Virus record (IMG/VR): IMGVR_UViG_3300005099_000473
Coordinates: 1-57,952 of that record
Direction: 5' to 3' (one strand)
Length of the DNA stretch: 57,952 nucleotides
Source: a virus
Of the stretch, positions 34,235 to 42,569 are shown in pieces (positions within the stretch are counted from its first letter, which is position 1; each line of letters opens with the position of its first letter). The notes below the pieces were generated by a model. It searched no databases. It saw only the letters and a list, made by a program, of their open reading frames with translations, and was not told the origin of the DNA. The position numbers were made by a program, and so were the translations under genes.

Positions 34235-34692
34235 GGGTTTGGAGAGTAAAAAGAAAAATATATTGGTCTGATAGTTTTGACAGTGCTCATTTTTTAATTT
34301 TGCCGTATAGTAGTAAATGCTTGAACATTCATGGGCATGAGTATAAAGTAGAGGTGGAGATAGAAGGACAGTTAGATGATAATGGAATGATTTTTGACTT
34401 TAATCATTTAAAGACAATAGTTAAGAAGTTAGACCATGCTGTTATTGTACCAAAGGATGCAATAAAGTTTGAACAGGGGTTGGTTGAGGTTGAAACGTTA
34501 AATGGTAGTAAAATGATTTTGAATAAAGGGCAGTATATAGTTATTGAGGGTAATGCAACAGCTGAAAATATTGCAGAATATATTGCTGGTCAGATAGTTA
34601 AGAATGCAAATGATAATATTGAGAAAGTTAAAGTTAAGGTATGGGAAGATTCAAGAAGTTATGCAGAAATTGAGTTAAATAACAACCATTAG
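34231..34692 (+). CDS. queD: QueD, 6-carboxy-tetrahydropterin synthase
   Basis: The product is 153 aa of the PTPS/QueD family. Zinc ligands are visible in FDSAHFL and NIHGHEYKVEV. The catalytic Cys is in SSKCLNIHGH, and the C-terminal Glu is in VKVWEDSRSYAEIE. IFDFNHLK and LDHAVI are also conserved. It makes 6-carboxy-tetrahydropterin from the FolE product and feeds QueE. It overlaps the preceding gene. Confidence 0.88.
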   Translation: MRVWRVKRKIYWSDSFDSAHFLILPYSSKCLNIHGHEYKVEVEIEGQLDDNGMIFDFNHLKTIVKKLDHAVIVPKDAIKFEQGLVEVETLNGSKMILNKGQYIVIEGNATAENIAEYIAGQIVKNANDNIEKVKVKVWEDSRSYAEIELNNNH

Positions 34693-34701
34693 AAAATTCG
34701 A

Positions 34702-34748
34702 GGTTATTATTCATAAAACAACCATTAAGATTTTCAACAGTTGTTTTA
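34702..34748 (+). promoter_or_regulatory. Possible structured leader upstream of folE
   Basis: TAAAACAAC (34714-34722) and GTTGTTTTA (34740-34748) form a perfect 9-bp hairpin with a 17-base loop. A shorter GGTT/AACC pairing (34702-34705 with 34720-34723) would exclude it. AACAACCATTA also occurs twice directly (34681 and 34717). This could be a terminator, operator or RNA switch; nothing decides between them. Confidence 0.35.
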
Positions 34749-34781
34749 CAAAAGGCTGTATGATTACTTGAGGTGATAATA

Positions 34782-35375
34782 ATGGTGAGTTGGAGTAAAA
34801 TTGAGGATAAGATTCAAGAACTGATTGAAATATTGCATGATGAATTGGGTTGGTTTAATGAGGAAGAATTAGAGAATACTGCAAGTAGAATAGTAAAGTT
34901 TTATGAGGAATGGCATGAGAATAGTCAGTATGATAGGTTTACGTTATTTGATAATGGTGGTGATAGAGGAACAGTTTATAAGTATGACCAGTTAGTAATA
35001 TTAAAGAATATAACGTTGCATAGTATGTGCAGTCATCATATGTTGCCGTTTTTTGGAGTAGCTCATATTGTATATTTGCCAGGTGAAAAGGTGATTGGAG
35101 TAAGTAAATTGGCAAGGGTAGTTAGAAAGTTTGCGAGTAAACCTCAGATTCAGGAACAGTTAACAGAAGAAATAGCGGACTATTTGTTTAAAGTTTTAAG
35201 ACCAAGATTTTTAATGGTTGTTATTGAGGCAAGGCATACTTGTATGATAATTAGGGGAGTTAGAGAACATGAAAGTACAATGGTTACAAGTGCGATAAGG
35301 TATGATAAACAAAGTTTTGAAAAAGGTATTGGTAGTTTAAAAGATGAGGCTTTGAGGTTGATTTATGGGAGGTGA
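34782..35375 (+). CDS. folE: GTP cyclohydrolase I (FolE type)
   Basis: The product is 197 aa. MCSHHMLPFFG carries the zinc-binding Cys and His, VIGVSKLARVVRKFA is the conserved substrate-side segment, and ARHTCMIIRGVR supplies the second zinc Cys. It converts GTP to dihydroneopterin triphosphate, the first step toward preQ0. This type IA enzyme is unusual in archaea, which mostly use other enzymes, so it was probably acquired. ATG 34782 follows GAGGTGATAAT. Confidence 0.9.
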   Translation: MVSWSKIEDKIQELIEILHDELGWFNEEELENTASRIVKFYEEWHENSQYDRFTLFDNGGDRGTVYKYDQLVILKNITLHSMCSHHMLPFFGVAHIVYLPGEKVIGVSKLARVVRKFASKPQIQEQLTEEIADYLFKVLRPRFLMVVIEARHTCMIIRGVREHESTMVTSAIRYDKQSFEKGIGSLKDEALRLIYGR

Positions 35376-35380
35376 TGAGA

Positions 35381-35713
35381 ATGTTTGAAAAGATTAATAT
35401 TGGAGATTATAAGAAAATTATAGTAAAATTGAATGATGGAATTGGATATATGATAACAAAGTTTGAGAACCATGGAGATAAAGTAGTATTGTATAAGAGG
35501 AATGAAGTAATTGATGAAATAGTTAAAAAGTATTTGCAATCAGATAGTAAATGGGAAGAGGTTATGGAAATGACAGTGGAGAAAGCAAATGAAATTTTGG
35601 AAGGATATATGGATGTGGCAAAGAGAATGAAGCAAGTAGTAGGAGAAAAGGCAAGTATTAAGTTTGAAGAAAAGGACAATAATTTGTATATTGTGTTGGA
35701 TGTGGAAAGGTGA
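35381..35713 (+). CDS. Small protein of unknown function
   Basis: The product is 110 aa. ATG 35381 follows GGGAGGTGATG. It has an N-terminal alpha/beta part and a long helix (VEKANEILEGYMDVAKRMKQ) before a final strand. It lies between folE and the phosphoesterase. No family recognised. Confidence 0.6.
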   Translation: MFEKINIGDYKKIIVKLNDGIGYMITKFENHGDKVVLYKRNEVIDEIVKKYLQSDSKWEEVMEMTVEKANEILEGYMDVAKRMKQVVGEKASIKFEEKDNNLYIVLDVER

Positions 35714-35718
35714 TAAGG

Positions 35719-36399
35719 GTGGTCAGAGTACTATTTGTCAGTGATTTACATATTGAAGAAGATAATAAATATGGTCAGTTAAATTGGTTAAAAGCGTTAG
35801 TTAGAAAGTATAGGCCAGATATGTTGTTATGTGCTGGTGATAGTGGAGAATTAAGACCAGAAGATATTGAAGGTTTGGAAGTTCAGTTTTATACAATTTA
35901 TGGTAATCATGATAGGCCAGAGTTTGTTCAGTCCGATAAAGCATTAAGTAAGTATTGGTTGGCAGACGGTTTGCATGTGTTTTATAATGGGTTGAGAATA
36001 TTGGTATGGAATGGCATTTTTGGATTTAGAACAGATAGAAAGAGGAAATGGTATCATAGAAGTTTGGATGATGCAGTTCGTTTGGCTTTCAAGCATCAGA
36101 GGTCAAAAGTAGATATTTTTATAAGTCATGAAGTGCCATGGTATCAGTTTGGTAAGAAAAGAACGCAAGAGTATTTGGCAGTAATGAATTTTATTGTTAA
36201 AATGGTTAAACCAAAGGTTTGGTTGAATGGACATATGCATTTGCCTGAGCCAGTTACGTATGATGTGAAAACATTTAAACCAACAGTTTATGTAAGAGTT
36301 GATAGTAGAGTATGTAGTCATGGTTATGCAGTTATTGATTTTAAAGGGGATGATTTTAAGGTTAAGTTAGGAGGTGTTAAGCAATGTTCATTGTTTTGA
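35719..36399 (+). CDS. Calcineurin-like metallophosphoesterase
   Basis: The product is 226 aa. All metal-site motifs are visible: FVSDLHIEE (D-x-H), LLCAGDSGEL (GD), IYGNHDRPEF (GNHD), ISHEVPWY (H) and WLNGHMHLPE (GHxH). It hydrolyses phosphate esters in nucleotides or DNA, but the substrate is not clear. GTG 35719 is chosen for spacing to AAGGTGAT; GTG 35710 is the alternative. It sits within the deazaguanine gene run. Confidence 0.82.
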   Translation: MVRVLFVSDLHIEEDNKYGQLNWLKALVRKYRPDMLLCAGDSGELRPEDIEGLEVQFYTIYGNHDRPEFVQSDKALSKYWLADGLHVFYNGLRILVWNGIFGFRTDRKRKWYHRSLDDAVRLAFKHQRSKVDIFISHEVPWYQFGKKRTQEYLAVMNFIVKMVKPKVWLNGHMHLPEPVTYDVKTFKPTVYVRVDSRVCSHGYAVIDFKGDDFKVKLGGVKQCSLF

Positions 36400-36596
36400 A
36401 AGGAAATTTTCTGCATTTCATAATGGAGAGACCAGAACTGATTGATGTTATTAAGTTTGATAATATGGCCGATGTAGAGAAGTGGATAGAGGATGAGCAT
36501 TGGAATGTCATTAAGAAAATTGAAGTTGAAGGTAAAGTATTGTATGTAGTTAATGATGGCTTTAATGAGTTTGAAGTTTTAGTGTTGGAGGTTTGA
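36384..36596 (+). CDS. Small alpha/beta protein (70 aa)
   Basis: ATG 36384 lies within the end of the phosphoesterase gene after GGAGGTG. Product: strand, helix (FDNMADVEKWIEDEHW), strands (VLYVVNDGFNEFEVLVLEV). Unknown function. Confidence 0.55.
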   Translation: MFIVLKGNFLHFIMERPELIDVIKFDNMADVEKWIEDEHWNVIKKIEVEGKVLYVVNDGFNEFEVLVLEV

Positions 36597-36598
36597 GT

Positions 36599-36841
36599 AT
36601 GCCAGTGGTAATTGTTGAATATGCGCTTAAGTTTAGTAGTGAGGAAGAGTATTATGAGTTTAGAGATATGATTGAAGCTTTAAAGAAGTTAGGAGTGTTT
36701 GATTTTGAAAAGTGCGTAATAGGGAAGAAAGTCCATGTTAGAGAGGATGGTGGTTTTGAGTCTCAGGTAAATAGTTTTCCGCCTGCGTATGATAGTACAG
36801 AGTGGAAATGGAAATGGACAACTGAGGGGTGGCCAAGATGA
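36599..36841 (+). CDS. Small protein of unknown function (80 aa)
   Basis: ATG 36599 follows GGAGGTTTG. The first half is strand-helix (VIVEYALKFSSEEEYYEFRDMI), and the Trp-rich C-terminus (TEWKWKWTTEGWP) is unusual. It overlaps the next small gene by 4 bases. Confidence 0.55.
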   Translation: MPVVIVEYALKFSSEEEYYEFRDMIEALKKLGVFDFEKCVIGKKVHVREDGGFESQVNSFPPAYDSTEWKWKWTTEGWPR

Positions 36842-36984
36842 AAATATACTTAAATAGGAGTAAGATTGAAATAAAGAAGGAGATTGAGAGACTGAAGAAA
36901 GTTTTGGAGAATGAGAATGTGCCGATAGTTAGAGTGTATATTAAAAGTAAGATTGAAGAGTTAGAGAAGGAGTTAGTAAGATAA
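36838..36984 (+). CDS. Small charged helical protein (48 aa)
   Basis: The frame ATG 36838 to TAA 36984 overlaps the preceding stop. The product is mostly Lys/Glu helix with a short central strand (VPIVRVYI). No family. Coupling to the upstream gene supports translation. Confidence 0.5.
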   Translation: MKIYLNRSKIEIKKEIERLKKVLENENVPIVRVYIKSKIEELEKELVR

Positions 36985-36994
36985 GTAAAATTAA

Positions 36995-37010
36995 CAAAAC
37001 TTTATAAAGG
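36995..37010 (+). promoter_or_regulatory. Promoter before the first DpdA-like gene
   Basis: CAAAACTTTATAAAGG resembles the recurring promoter of this genome, with a TTTATAAA box. It lies ~24 bases before TTG 37034, so the transcript would have almost no leader. Confidence 0.5.
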
Positions 37011-37033
37011 ATTTATATAGGAGGTTGATGCTA

Positions 37034-38104
37034 TTGAGTGATTTGGTTTTGTTTTATTCAGGGTTTGACAGTACTGACAGGTTAAAGAGATTGATAGAGG
37101 TAATGGAGAATGGGTTTAATGTTTCAGGAGTTTTGGTGACGTTTATTGGTCTTGAAGGTAGTGTGATGAAATATTTAAAGTTATTGAAGAAAGAGTATGA
37201 TGTTAAGTTAATGTTGGATAGTGGTGCGTTTAGTTTTAATAAAGCGTTATGGTGGATGAATGGAATAGTGAAGTTTGAGCCTTCTGAGAAAGTTTTACAA
37301 ATTATGAAGTATAAGAGATATGACTGGTATTTTAGAAAATATCTAAGATTTTTAAAGAGAAATATTGATTTGTTTGATGTTTATGCTGAGTTAGATTTAC
37401 AGTTAGTTGTTGGAACAGAGAAAGTTAATGAGTGGAGAGAGATGTTCATTAAAGAAGGTCTGGAGCCTGTTTTGGTTTGGCATGGGGAAAATGAAAAAGG
37501 AGTAATTGAAATGTTGCAGTATGGGGATAAGTTTGGATTTCCTTGGAAACAGTTAGATAAAAGACCAGAGGATATAATGCAGTTAGTTAGGTTTGTTAAG
37601 AAGAATGGTGCAAAATGGATACATTGGTTTGGTATGACTCGTTGGAATGTTTTGAGACAGTTATCATTGGAGAAAATATTGAATAGTGCTGATAGTACTG
37701 CTTGGGCATCTGCTCAGAGATATGGTGTTGTATATGTTATAGATGGGGAAAGTCAAGTAAGAAGTCTTCAGATTTCGTTTAATAGTAAGAGAGGTACAGA
37801 TGATAAGAAGAAGGTTGTGGCAAGTCAGTATAGAAAGTTTTTAGAACAAAATAAAGAAAAGATAATTGAGCTTGGGTTAGATTATGAGAAAATATTTGGT
37901 TTGAAAGACTGGAGAGAAGTGTCTTTTATGAATTTATTGGTATTTCAATGGGGTTTAGAAGAATTAAATAAGGAGCTTAAATCTGGCAAAAGGTTTAAAT
38001 ATTTGGATTTAGAAAAACATATGAGGAATGGGGATGGAGTATTTGATAATATAAGATTAAAGCCAAAAAGAAAAGATATTGATTTGGGGAGGTGGTTGAG
38101 TTGA
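37034..38104 (+). CDS. DpdA-like DNA guanine transglycosylase 1
   Basis: The product is 356 aa from TTG 37034 after GGAGGTTGATG. TGT-like features: MLDSGAFSFN (Asp of the active site), YAELDLQ, PVLVWHGEN, KWIHWFGMT and SADSTAWASAQRYG, a TIM-barrel order seen in DpdA proteins that exchange guanine in DNA for preQ0. Zinc-binding Cys of tRNA enzymes are absent, as in DpdA. A second, diverged copy lies at 39653. With FolE, QueD, QueE and QueC nearby, DNA modification is the likely role. Confidence 0.75.
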   Translation: MSDLVLFYSGFDSTDRLKRLIEVMENGFNVSGVLVTFIGLEGSVMKYLKLLKKEYDVKLMLDSGAFSFNKALWWMNGIVKFEPSEKVLQIMKYKRYDWYFRKYLRFLKRNIDLFDVYAELDLQLVVGTEKVNEWREMFIKEGLEPVLVWHGENEKGVIEMLQYGDKFGFPWKQLDKRPEDIMQLVRFVKKNGAKWIHWFGMTRWNVLRQLSLEKILNSADSTAWASAQRYGVVYVIDGESQVRSLQISFNSKRGTDDKKKVVASQYRKFLEQNKEKIIELGLDYEKIFGLKDWREVSFMNLLVFQWGLEELNKELKSGKRFKYLDLEKHMRNGDGVFDNIRLKPKRKDIDLGRWLS

Positions 38105-38547
38105 AAGTTACATATTTGGATTATGGGAAAGTGTATGAAATGCTTCTGCAATTGGAAGGTATTGATAAATATGATAGAATTGTTGGTATTGGAAGAGCAG
38201 GAATTATTCTGGCTGGAATGCTTGCAACGATGCACGATAAGAGATTGTCCTATGTTGTTTTGGGAAAGGAGAATGGGGTATATCCAGTTCCTGATAAGTC
38301 AGAGAAAATATTGTTAGTAGATGATGTGCTTGCAACTGGTAAGACAATGAAAATTGTTGAGGAAATGTTCAAGGGATATGATTATGACATTTATGTTATT
38401 GTTGATGGTATTGATAGGGCAAAATATAGACCGGAGAAGTATATGTGTTCGATAGTAGCAGAGGAAAGTAATTGGATATTGTTTCCTTGGGATTTGATAG
38501 ATTTTGTTATAGGAGAAAGAAAAAGTTATTCAAGGTGGAGAGTATGA
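38101..38547 (+). CDS. Phosphoribosyltransferase
   Basis: The product is 148 aa from TTG 38101, overlapping the DpdA-like gene stop. It has the PRPP-binding motif ILLVDDVLATGKTM and an upstream loop RIVGIGRAGIILAGML. It is short and resembles purine (xanthine/guanine-type) phosphoribosyltransferases. Between a base-exchange enzyme and QueC, it may recycle released guanine or handle preQ0; that is inference. Confidence 0.8.
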   Translation: MKVTYLDYGKVYEMLLQLEGIDKYDRIVGIGRAGIILAGMLATMHDKRLSYVVLGKENGVYPVPDKSEKILLVDDVLATGKTMKIVEEMFKGYDYDIYVIVDGIDRAKYRPEKYMCSIVAEESNWILFPWDLIDFVIGERKSYSRWRV

Positions 38548-38852
38548 GGGAAAGAAAGATTTATGCTTTTGATTTAGATGGTGTGCTCTGTGAAGAAGGT
38601 GATTGGAGACCAGGAGGAATGATAAAGAGAAAACCAATTAAAGAAAATATTGAGAAAGTAAATAAGTTGTTTGATATGGGTAACATTATTGTAATATTTA
38701 CTGCCCGTCTTGAGGAAGACCGTCCAGTAACTGAAGCTTGGTTAAAGTTGAATGGTGTAAAGTATGATTATCTAATAATGGGAAAGCCAAGATTTGATGT
38801 GTATGTGGATGAAAGAAGGAAAGTGATAGGAATTGAGGATTTGGAGGTGTGA
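38544..38852 (+). CDS. HAD-family phosphatase
   Basis: The product is 102 aa. IYAFDLDGVLCEEGD holds the nucleophile Asp and the D+2 Asp. IVIFTARLEEDRPVTEAWL is motif II. The C-terminal part (IMGKPRFDVYVDERRKVI) carries the Lys and acidic metal site. This minimal HAD lacks a cap and resembles small nucleotide or sugar phosphatases. It overlaps the phosphoribosyltransferase stop (ATGA), so they are coupled. Confidence 0.78.
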   Translation: MRERKIYAFDLDGVLCEEGDWRPGGMIKRKPIKENIEKVNKLFDMGNIIVIFTARLEEDRPVTEAWLKLNGVKYDYLIMGKPRFDVYVDERRKVIGIEDLEV

Positions 38853-38855
38853 TGT

Positions 38856-39656
38856 ATGAGTATTTGGGAACATACTGTTCCGTATAAAAGGTATAAGCTT
38901 GCCATAATGTGGTCAGGAGGTATGGATACGACAATTGCTTGGTTTTATGCTATGAAGAATGAATATAAGCCCGAGGATGTAGTTATGATACATTTGGCGA
39001 TTGGTGAGCCATATGAGGAGAAGCAACAGAAAGCGATTAAGATGTTAAGTCCGTATATTGAGAGTGATATTTTAATGTTTGATTTTGACCTTTTGAGAAA
39101 AGAAATTGGGAATGTTCCGACGCCAGATAAACAGATTGTTCCAGGCAGAAATTTATTGATTGCATATCTTGGAGCATTTTTTGCGGATAGGGTCTGGTTA
39201 GGAGCTTTGGATGGTGAAATGCATAGATATATGCCTGATAAGAATATGGTGTTTTTCCAATTGACAAGTGGAATATTGTCGTATATTATGGATAAAGATA
39301 TTGTGGTTGAAACTCCGTTTGCTACAATGAGTAAGTCGGAAGTTTTGAAATGGATGGTTGATATGTATGGAAAAGAATATACTGAGGAAGTTATTTCTAA
39401 GACTGTTACTTGTTATGACCCTGATGAATGGGCATGTGGAAAGTGTTCGACTTGTTTCAAGAGATGGATAGCGTATGTTAATGCAGGTTTGGATTGGAGT
39501 AAGTATTGGAAAGTTAATCCAGCTGAGAGTGAGGTAGCTAAGAGTTTAGTGAGGAAGTATAAAGAGGCTGAAAGAAAAGGAGAATATAGTCATTACAGTA
39601 GAAAAAGAATAAGAGAGACGTTTGAAGCATTAAGAAAAATGGGGGTTGAGATATGA
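38856..39656 (+). CDS. queC: QueC, 7-cyano-7-deazaguanine (preQ0) synthase
   Basis: The product is 266 aa. The PP-loop ATPase motif is MWSGGMDTT, with VPGRNLLIAYLGAFFAD and the zinc site CYDPDEW..CGKCSTCFKRW typical of QueC. It converts 7-carboxy-7-deazaguanine and ammonia to preQ0 using ATP. The protein lacks an attached glutaminase (GAT) domain, so this gene alone predicts preQ0 rather than archaeosine. It overlaps the second DpdA-like gene by 4 bases. Confidence 0.9.
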   Translation: MSIWEHTVPYKRYKLAIMWSGGMDTTIAWFYAMKNEYKPEDVVMIHLAIGEPYEEKQQKAIKMLSPYIESDILMFDFDLLRKEIGNVPTPDKQIVPGRNLLIAYLGAFFADRVWLGALDGEMHRYMPDKNMVFFQLTSGILSYIMDKDIVVETPFATMSKSEVLKWMVDMYGKEYTEEVISKTVTCYDPDEWACGKCSTCFKRWIAYVNAGLDWSKYWKVNPAESEVAKSLVRKYKEAERKGEYSHYSRKRIRETFEALRKMGVEI

Positions 39657-40846
39657 AGGTGTTTTTGGCAGGTGCTGAGTCTTTTATTGATTTGGTAAAG
39701 AAAGTTCAGCCAAAGTATGTTCTTATGTCTTTTTATTATTTGAAAGAAAAGAATATTGATATCAGTGATTTGTATGATTTGGGAGTTAGTATTTTTATTG
39801 ATAGTGGTGGTTTTACGTTCAGGACAAAACATAAAGTAGATTCTGTTCCAATGACATATATTGATGAGTATGCTCAGTGGTTGCTTGAGAATGAAAAGTA
39901 TTTATTTGCGTATGCTAATGTTGATGTTTTAGATGTAAATGAAACTAAAAGAAATCAAGAATATTTAGAGGATGAATATGGGTTAAGGCCTGTCCCTGTC
40001 TGGCATTATGGAGAAAGTGATGATATTATGAGAGAGTATGTTGAAGTTTATGATTATGTTGCTTTTGGTGGTTTTGCCGGTGGAAATGATAAAGTTTTTG
40101 TAAGAGATAGGGTTTTGAATTCGTTAAGAAAAGCTAAGAGGTTTAATGAGGATGTTAAAGTTCATGTGTTTGGATATGCGGGTGATTTGAGAAGTATAGC
40201 TGGTTTGGCATATAGTTGTGATGTTACTTCTTGGATTGCAGGGAGATATGGTAAAGTTAGTTTGTTCAGAAACAATATTGTTGAAATGGTACATTGGAAA
40301 GAGGGTCAGATAATTTTAAAGAGTAAAGCTGAAGAGTATGGTTTTGATTTTGAAAAGATTAAGAAAGGAGATTATCATGTTCTGAATGAACTGTCTATGT
40401 GGGAGTGGAAGAAAGCTCAAGAGTTTTATGAGGATTATGAGGTGAATATTGGTATGGCGCAGTCAGATATAGATGATTTAATTGAGCAAATTAAGATAAA
40501 ATATGGTGTAAGTCTTGAAATAGAAGAAATAATGAGGTTTTTAATAGATGAAAAGTTTAAACGATATGTATTTGCAAGGAAGTTAGAAGAGCAACAGGGA
40601 ATTATTGATAGGTCAGTAACGCAGTTAGAGGATAGTCTGGCTCAGTTAATTGAGAAGTATATGAAGATAAAGTATCCAGAAAGGTTTAGAACTGTTCGTA
40701 TTAGAGAAGAGAAAGTAAATGAAGAAAAAGAAGCATACTTATGGGAAGAAAAGCTTCAGAGAATTGAAAAGATATTTGCTCGGTCTGTTTCTGAGGAAGA
40801 GGAAGAGGATGAGGAAAGTAAAGTTCCAGTTGTGGTTGAGGAGTAA
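39653..40846 (+). CDS. DpdA-like DNA guanine transglycosylase 2
   Basis: The product is 397 aa. VFLAGAES at the start, IFIDSGGFTFR, FAYANVDVLD, PVPVWHYGES, YVAFGGFAGG, VHVFGYAG and SCDVTSWIAGRYG follow the TGT/DpdA barrel order. It is closer to phage DpdA than copy 1 and also has a helical C-terminal extension (about 270-397), ending in a Glu-rich tail. Coupled to queC by a 4-base overlap. Having two versions suggests two partners or two target contexts. Confidence 0.8.
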   Translation: MKVFLAGAESFIDLVKKVQPKYVLMSFYYLKEKNIDISDLYDLGVSIFIDSGGFTFRTKHKVDSVPMTYIDEYAQWLLENEKYLFAYANVDVLDVNETKRNQEYLEDEYGLRPVPVWHYGESDDIMREYVEVYDYVAFGGFAGGNDKVFVRDRVLNSLRKAKRFNEDVKVHVFGYAGDLRSIAGLAYSCDVTSWIAGRYGKVSLFRNNIVEMVHWKEGQIILKSKAEEYGFDFEKIKKGDYHVLNELSMWEWKKAQEFYEDYEVNIGMAQSDIDDLIEQIKIKYGVSLEIEEIMRFLIDEKFKRYVFARKLEEQQGIIDRSVTQLEDSLAQLIEKYMKIKYPERFRTVRIREEKVNEEKEAYLWEEKLQRIEKIFARSVSEEEEEDEESKVPVVVEE

Positions 40847-40857
40847 GGTGGTGAAAT

Positions 40858-42243
40858 GTGAATATTGAATATGTTAAAGAAAAGTTAAGAGAATTGAGTA
40901 AGAAGTATCCGATTGGTTTTGCTGAGTGGATTAGTGGATTTAAATTGTTTCCGTATCAGAGAAAGTTTTTGGCTGACCAGAGTAAGAGGTTGATATTTGT
41001 TGCAGGGCGTCAGATTGGAAAAAGTACGATTGTTGCATTAAAGGCTCTGTGGAGAGCTTGGACACATGAAAATCAAGTGATTTTAGTAATTGCTCCGACA
41101 TTTAGACAATCAAAAATATTGTTCGATAAAATAAGGAGTTTTTTGATGAATGAGGATTTGATAATGAATGATGTGGTAAGATTGACAATGCATGATATTG
41201 TTTTTAAGAATGGAAGTAGTATTCATTGTTTGCCTGCGGTTCAGGAGAATATTCGTGGTTATACTGCTGATATGATAATTGTTGATGAGGCCGCGTATGT
41301 TCCAGATGAGGTTTTTACAGCAATTGAACCGTCTCTGGCAGTTAAAGATGGGACATTGATATTATTGGGCAGTCCATATACGCCTAGTGGATATTTCTAT
41401 AGAGCATGGACAAGTTCAGACTGGAGTAAGTATCATGTTAGTTCGTATAAGAATCCATTGATTAGAAAAGAATGGATTGAAAAGTATAGGGCAAGTCATA
41501 CAGAAATTGAATTCAGACGTGAGATTTTAGGTGAGTTTGTTGAAGAGACTGAAGAAGGATTGTTCAGTTTGGATGCAGTTCGTAGGGCAATGAAGTTAAA
41601 GAGAACTGGCAGTCCTGTTCCGGGGTATCGTTATTTTATGGGAGTTGATTTGGCAAGATTCGGTAAAGATATGACTGCGGTTGTTCTTATTGGTGTTAAA
41701 GAAGGTGATGAGGAAGCTCCGTTTGAGATGCATGCTTTGTATTATAGACAGAAAAGACCGTTAAATGAGACAATTGGTTGGTTATTGGATTTGAATATGA
41801 AATGGAAACCAGAAAAGATTTTTGTTGATGCGAATGGACTTGGAGCCGGTGTTTATGATGTATTGGTTGAGAAATTGGGAAGTATGGTTAATGATGTAAA
41901 AGTAAGTGGCAGGGAAAGAGTAGAAATGTATATGACAACAAAGAGGTTGCTTGAAGAAGGCAAATTATTGTTGATAAATGATAGTAAGTTATTGGAGCAT
42001 TTCTTGAATTACGAAGTTAAGTATACAAGTAGTGGTAAGATTAGAGTAATAAAGAAGCCAGAAGGTCATGATGATATTTCAGATGCGACAGTTTATGCAG
42101 TTTATGGTGCAGTTATGACGTTAGGTTATGGTCAGAGAGTATATGCAGCCAGTTTTGATTTAGATGAATTAACTGATAAGATTACAGAGATTGAAACGAA
42201 AGCTTATGGTGATGTTGGTTACGAAAGATATTGGGGGTGGTGA
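40858..42243 (+). CDS. terL: Terminase large subunit
   Basis: The product is 461 aa from GTG 40858. ATPase: Walker A AGRQIGKST (~48), Walker B MIIVDEAAY, coupling motif LLGSPYTPSG. Nuclease: MGVDLARFGKD (first Asp), KIFVDANGLGAGVYDVL and HDDISDATVYAVYGA (last Asp). It packages DNA into the prohead. It is placed more than 30 kb downstream of the portal gene, directly after the DNA-modification genes, which is unusual. Confidence 0.9.
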   Translation: MNIEYVKEKLRELSKKYPIGFAEWISGFKLFPYQRKFLADQSKRLIFVAGRQIGKSTIVALKALWRAWTHENQVILVIAPTFRQSKILFDKIRSFLMNEDLIMNDVVRLTMHDIVFKNGSSIHCLPAVQENIRGYTADMIIVDEAAYVPDEVFTAIEPSLAVKDGTLILLGSPYTPSGYFYRAWTSSDWSKYHVSSYKNPLIRKEWIEKYRASHTEIEFRREILGEFVEETEEGLFSLDAVRRAMKLKRTGSPVPGYRYFMGVDLARFGKDMTAVVLIGVKEGDEEAPFEMHALYYRQKRPLNETIGWLLDLNMKWKPEKIFVDANGLGAGVYDVLVEKLGSMVNDVKVSGRERVEMYMTTKRLLEEGKLLLINDSKLLEHFLNYEVKYTSSGKIRVIKKPEGHDDISDATVYAVYGAVMTLGYGQRVYAASFDLDELTDKITEIETKAYGDVGYERYWGW

Positions 42244-42244
42244 A

Positions 42245-42559
42245 ATGGCAGTTTTAGTTAAAGTAAAAAGATATTATAATGATGATTATGGTAGAGAACG
42301 TGATGATGAGTTTGAAGTAAGTATTACAGTATTTGGGTTAGATGAAATTATAGTTAATGACATTTTGAATGACATGGACTTTGAGTATATTGTGGGTTAT
42401 GACGAATGGAGAATTACTGGCGATGATGGTATGGAGTATGTGGTTGAAGTTGAGGAAATAGATGAAAGTGATACAGTTTTGGTTGGAGATGAAAAGGCAG
42501 TCTTAATGATGTTAGAAGGGTTAATTAAGAAGTTAATTTCTGAAGAGTGGGATGAGTAA
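42245..42559 (+). CDS. Small acidic protein of unknown function
   Basis: The product is 104 aa, rich in Asp/Glu, with strands (VLVKVKRYYNDD, FEVSITVFGLDE) and a C-terminal helix. It starts 1 base after the terminase stop with GGGGGTGGTG. A small terminase role cannot be shown. Confidence 0.6.
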   Translation: MAVLVKVKRYYNDDYGRERDDEFEVSITVFGLDEIIVNDILNDMDFEYIVGYDEWRITGDDGMEYVVEVEEIDESDTVLVGDEKAVLMMLEGLIKKLISEEWDE

Positions 42560-42569
42560 GGTGATAGTT

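Noticed and set aside
34693-34781. A preQ1-I type riboswitch upstream of folE
   Set aside because: The GGTT/AACC pairing is short and the A-rich tail and loop sequences do not match the known consensus; reported only as a possible structured leader.
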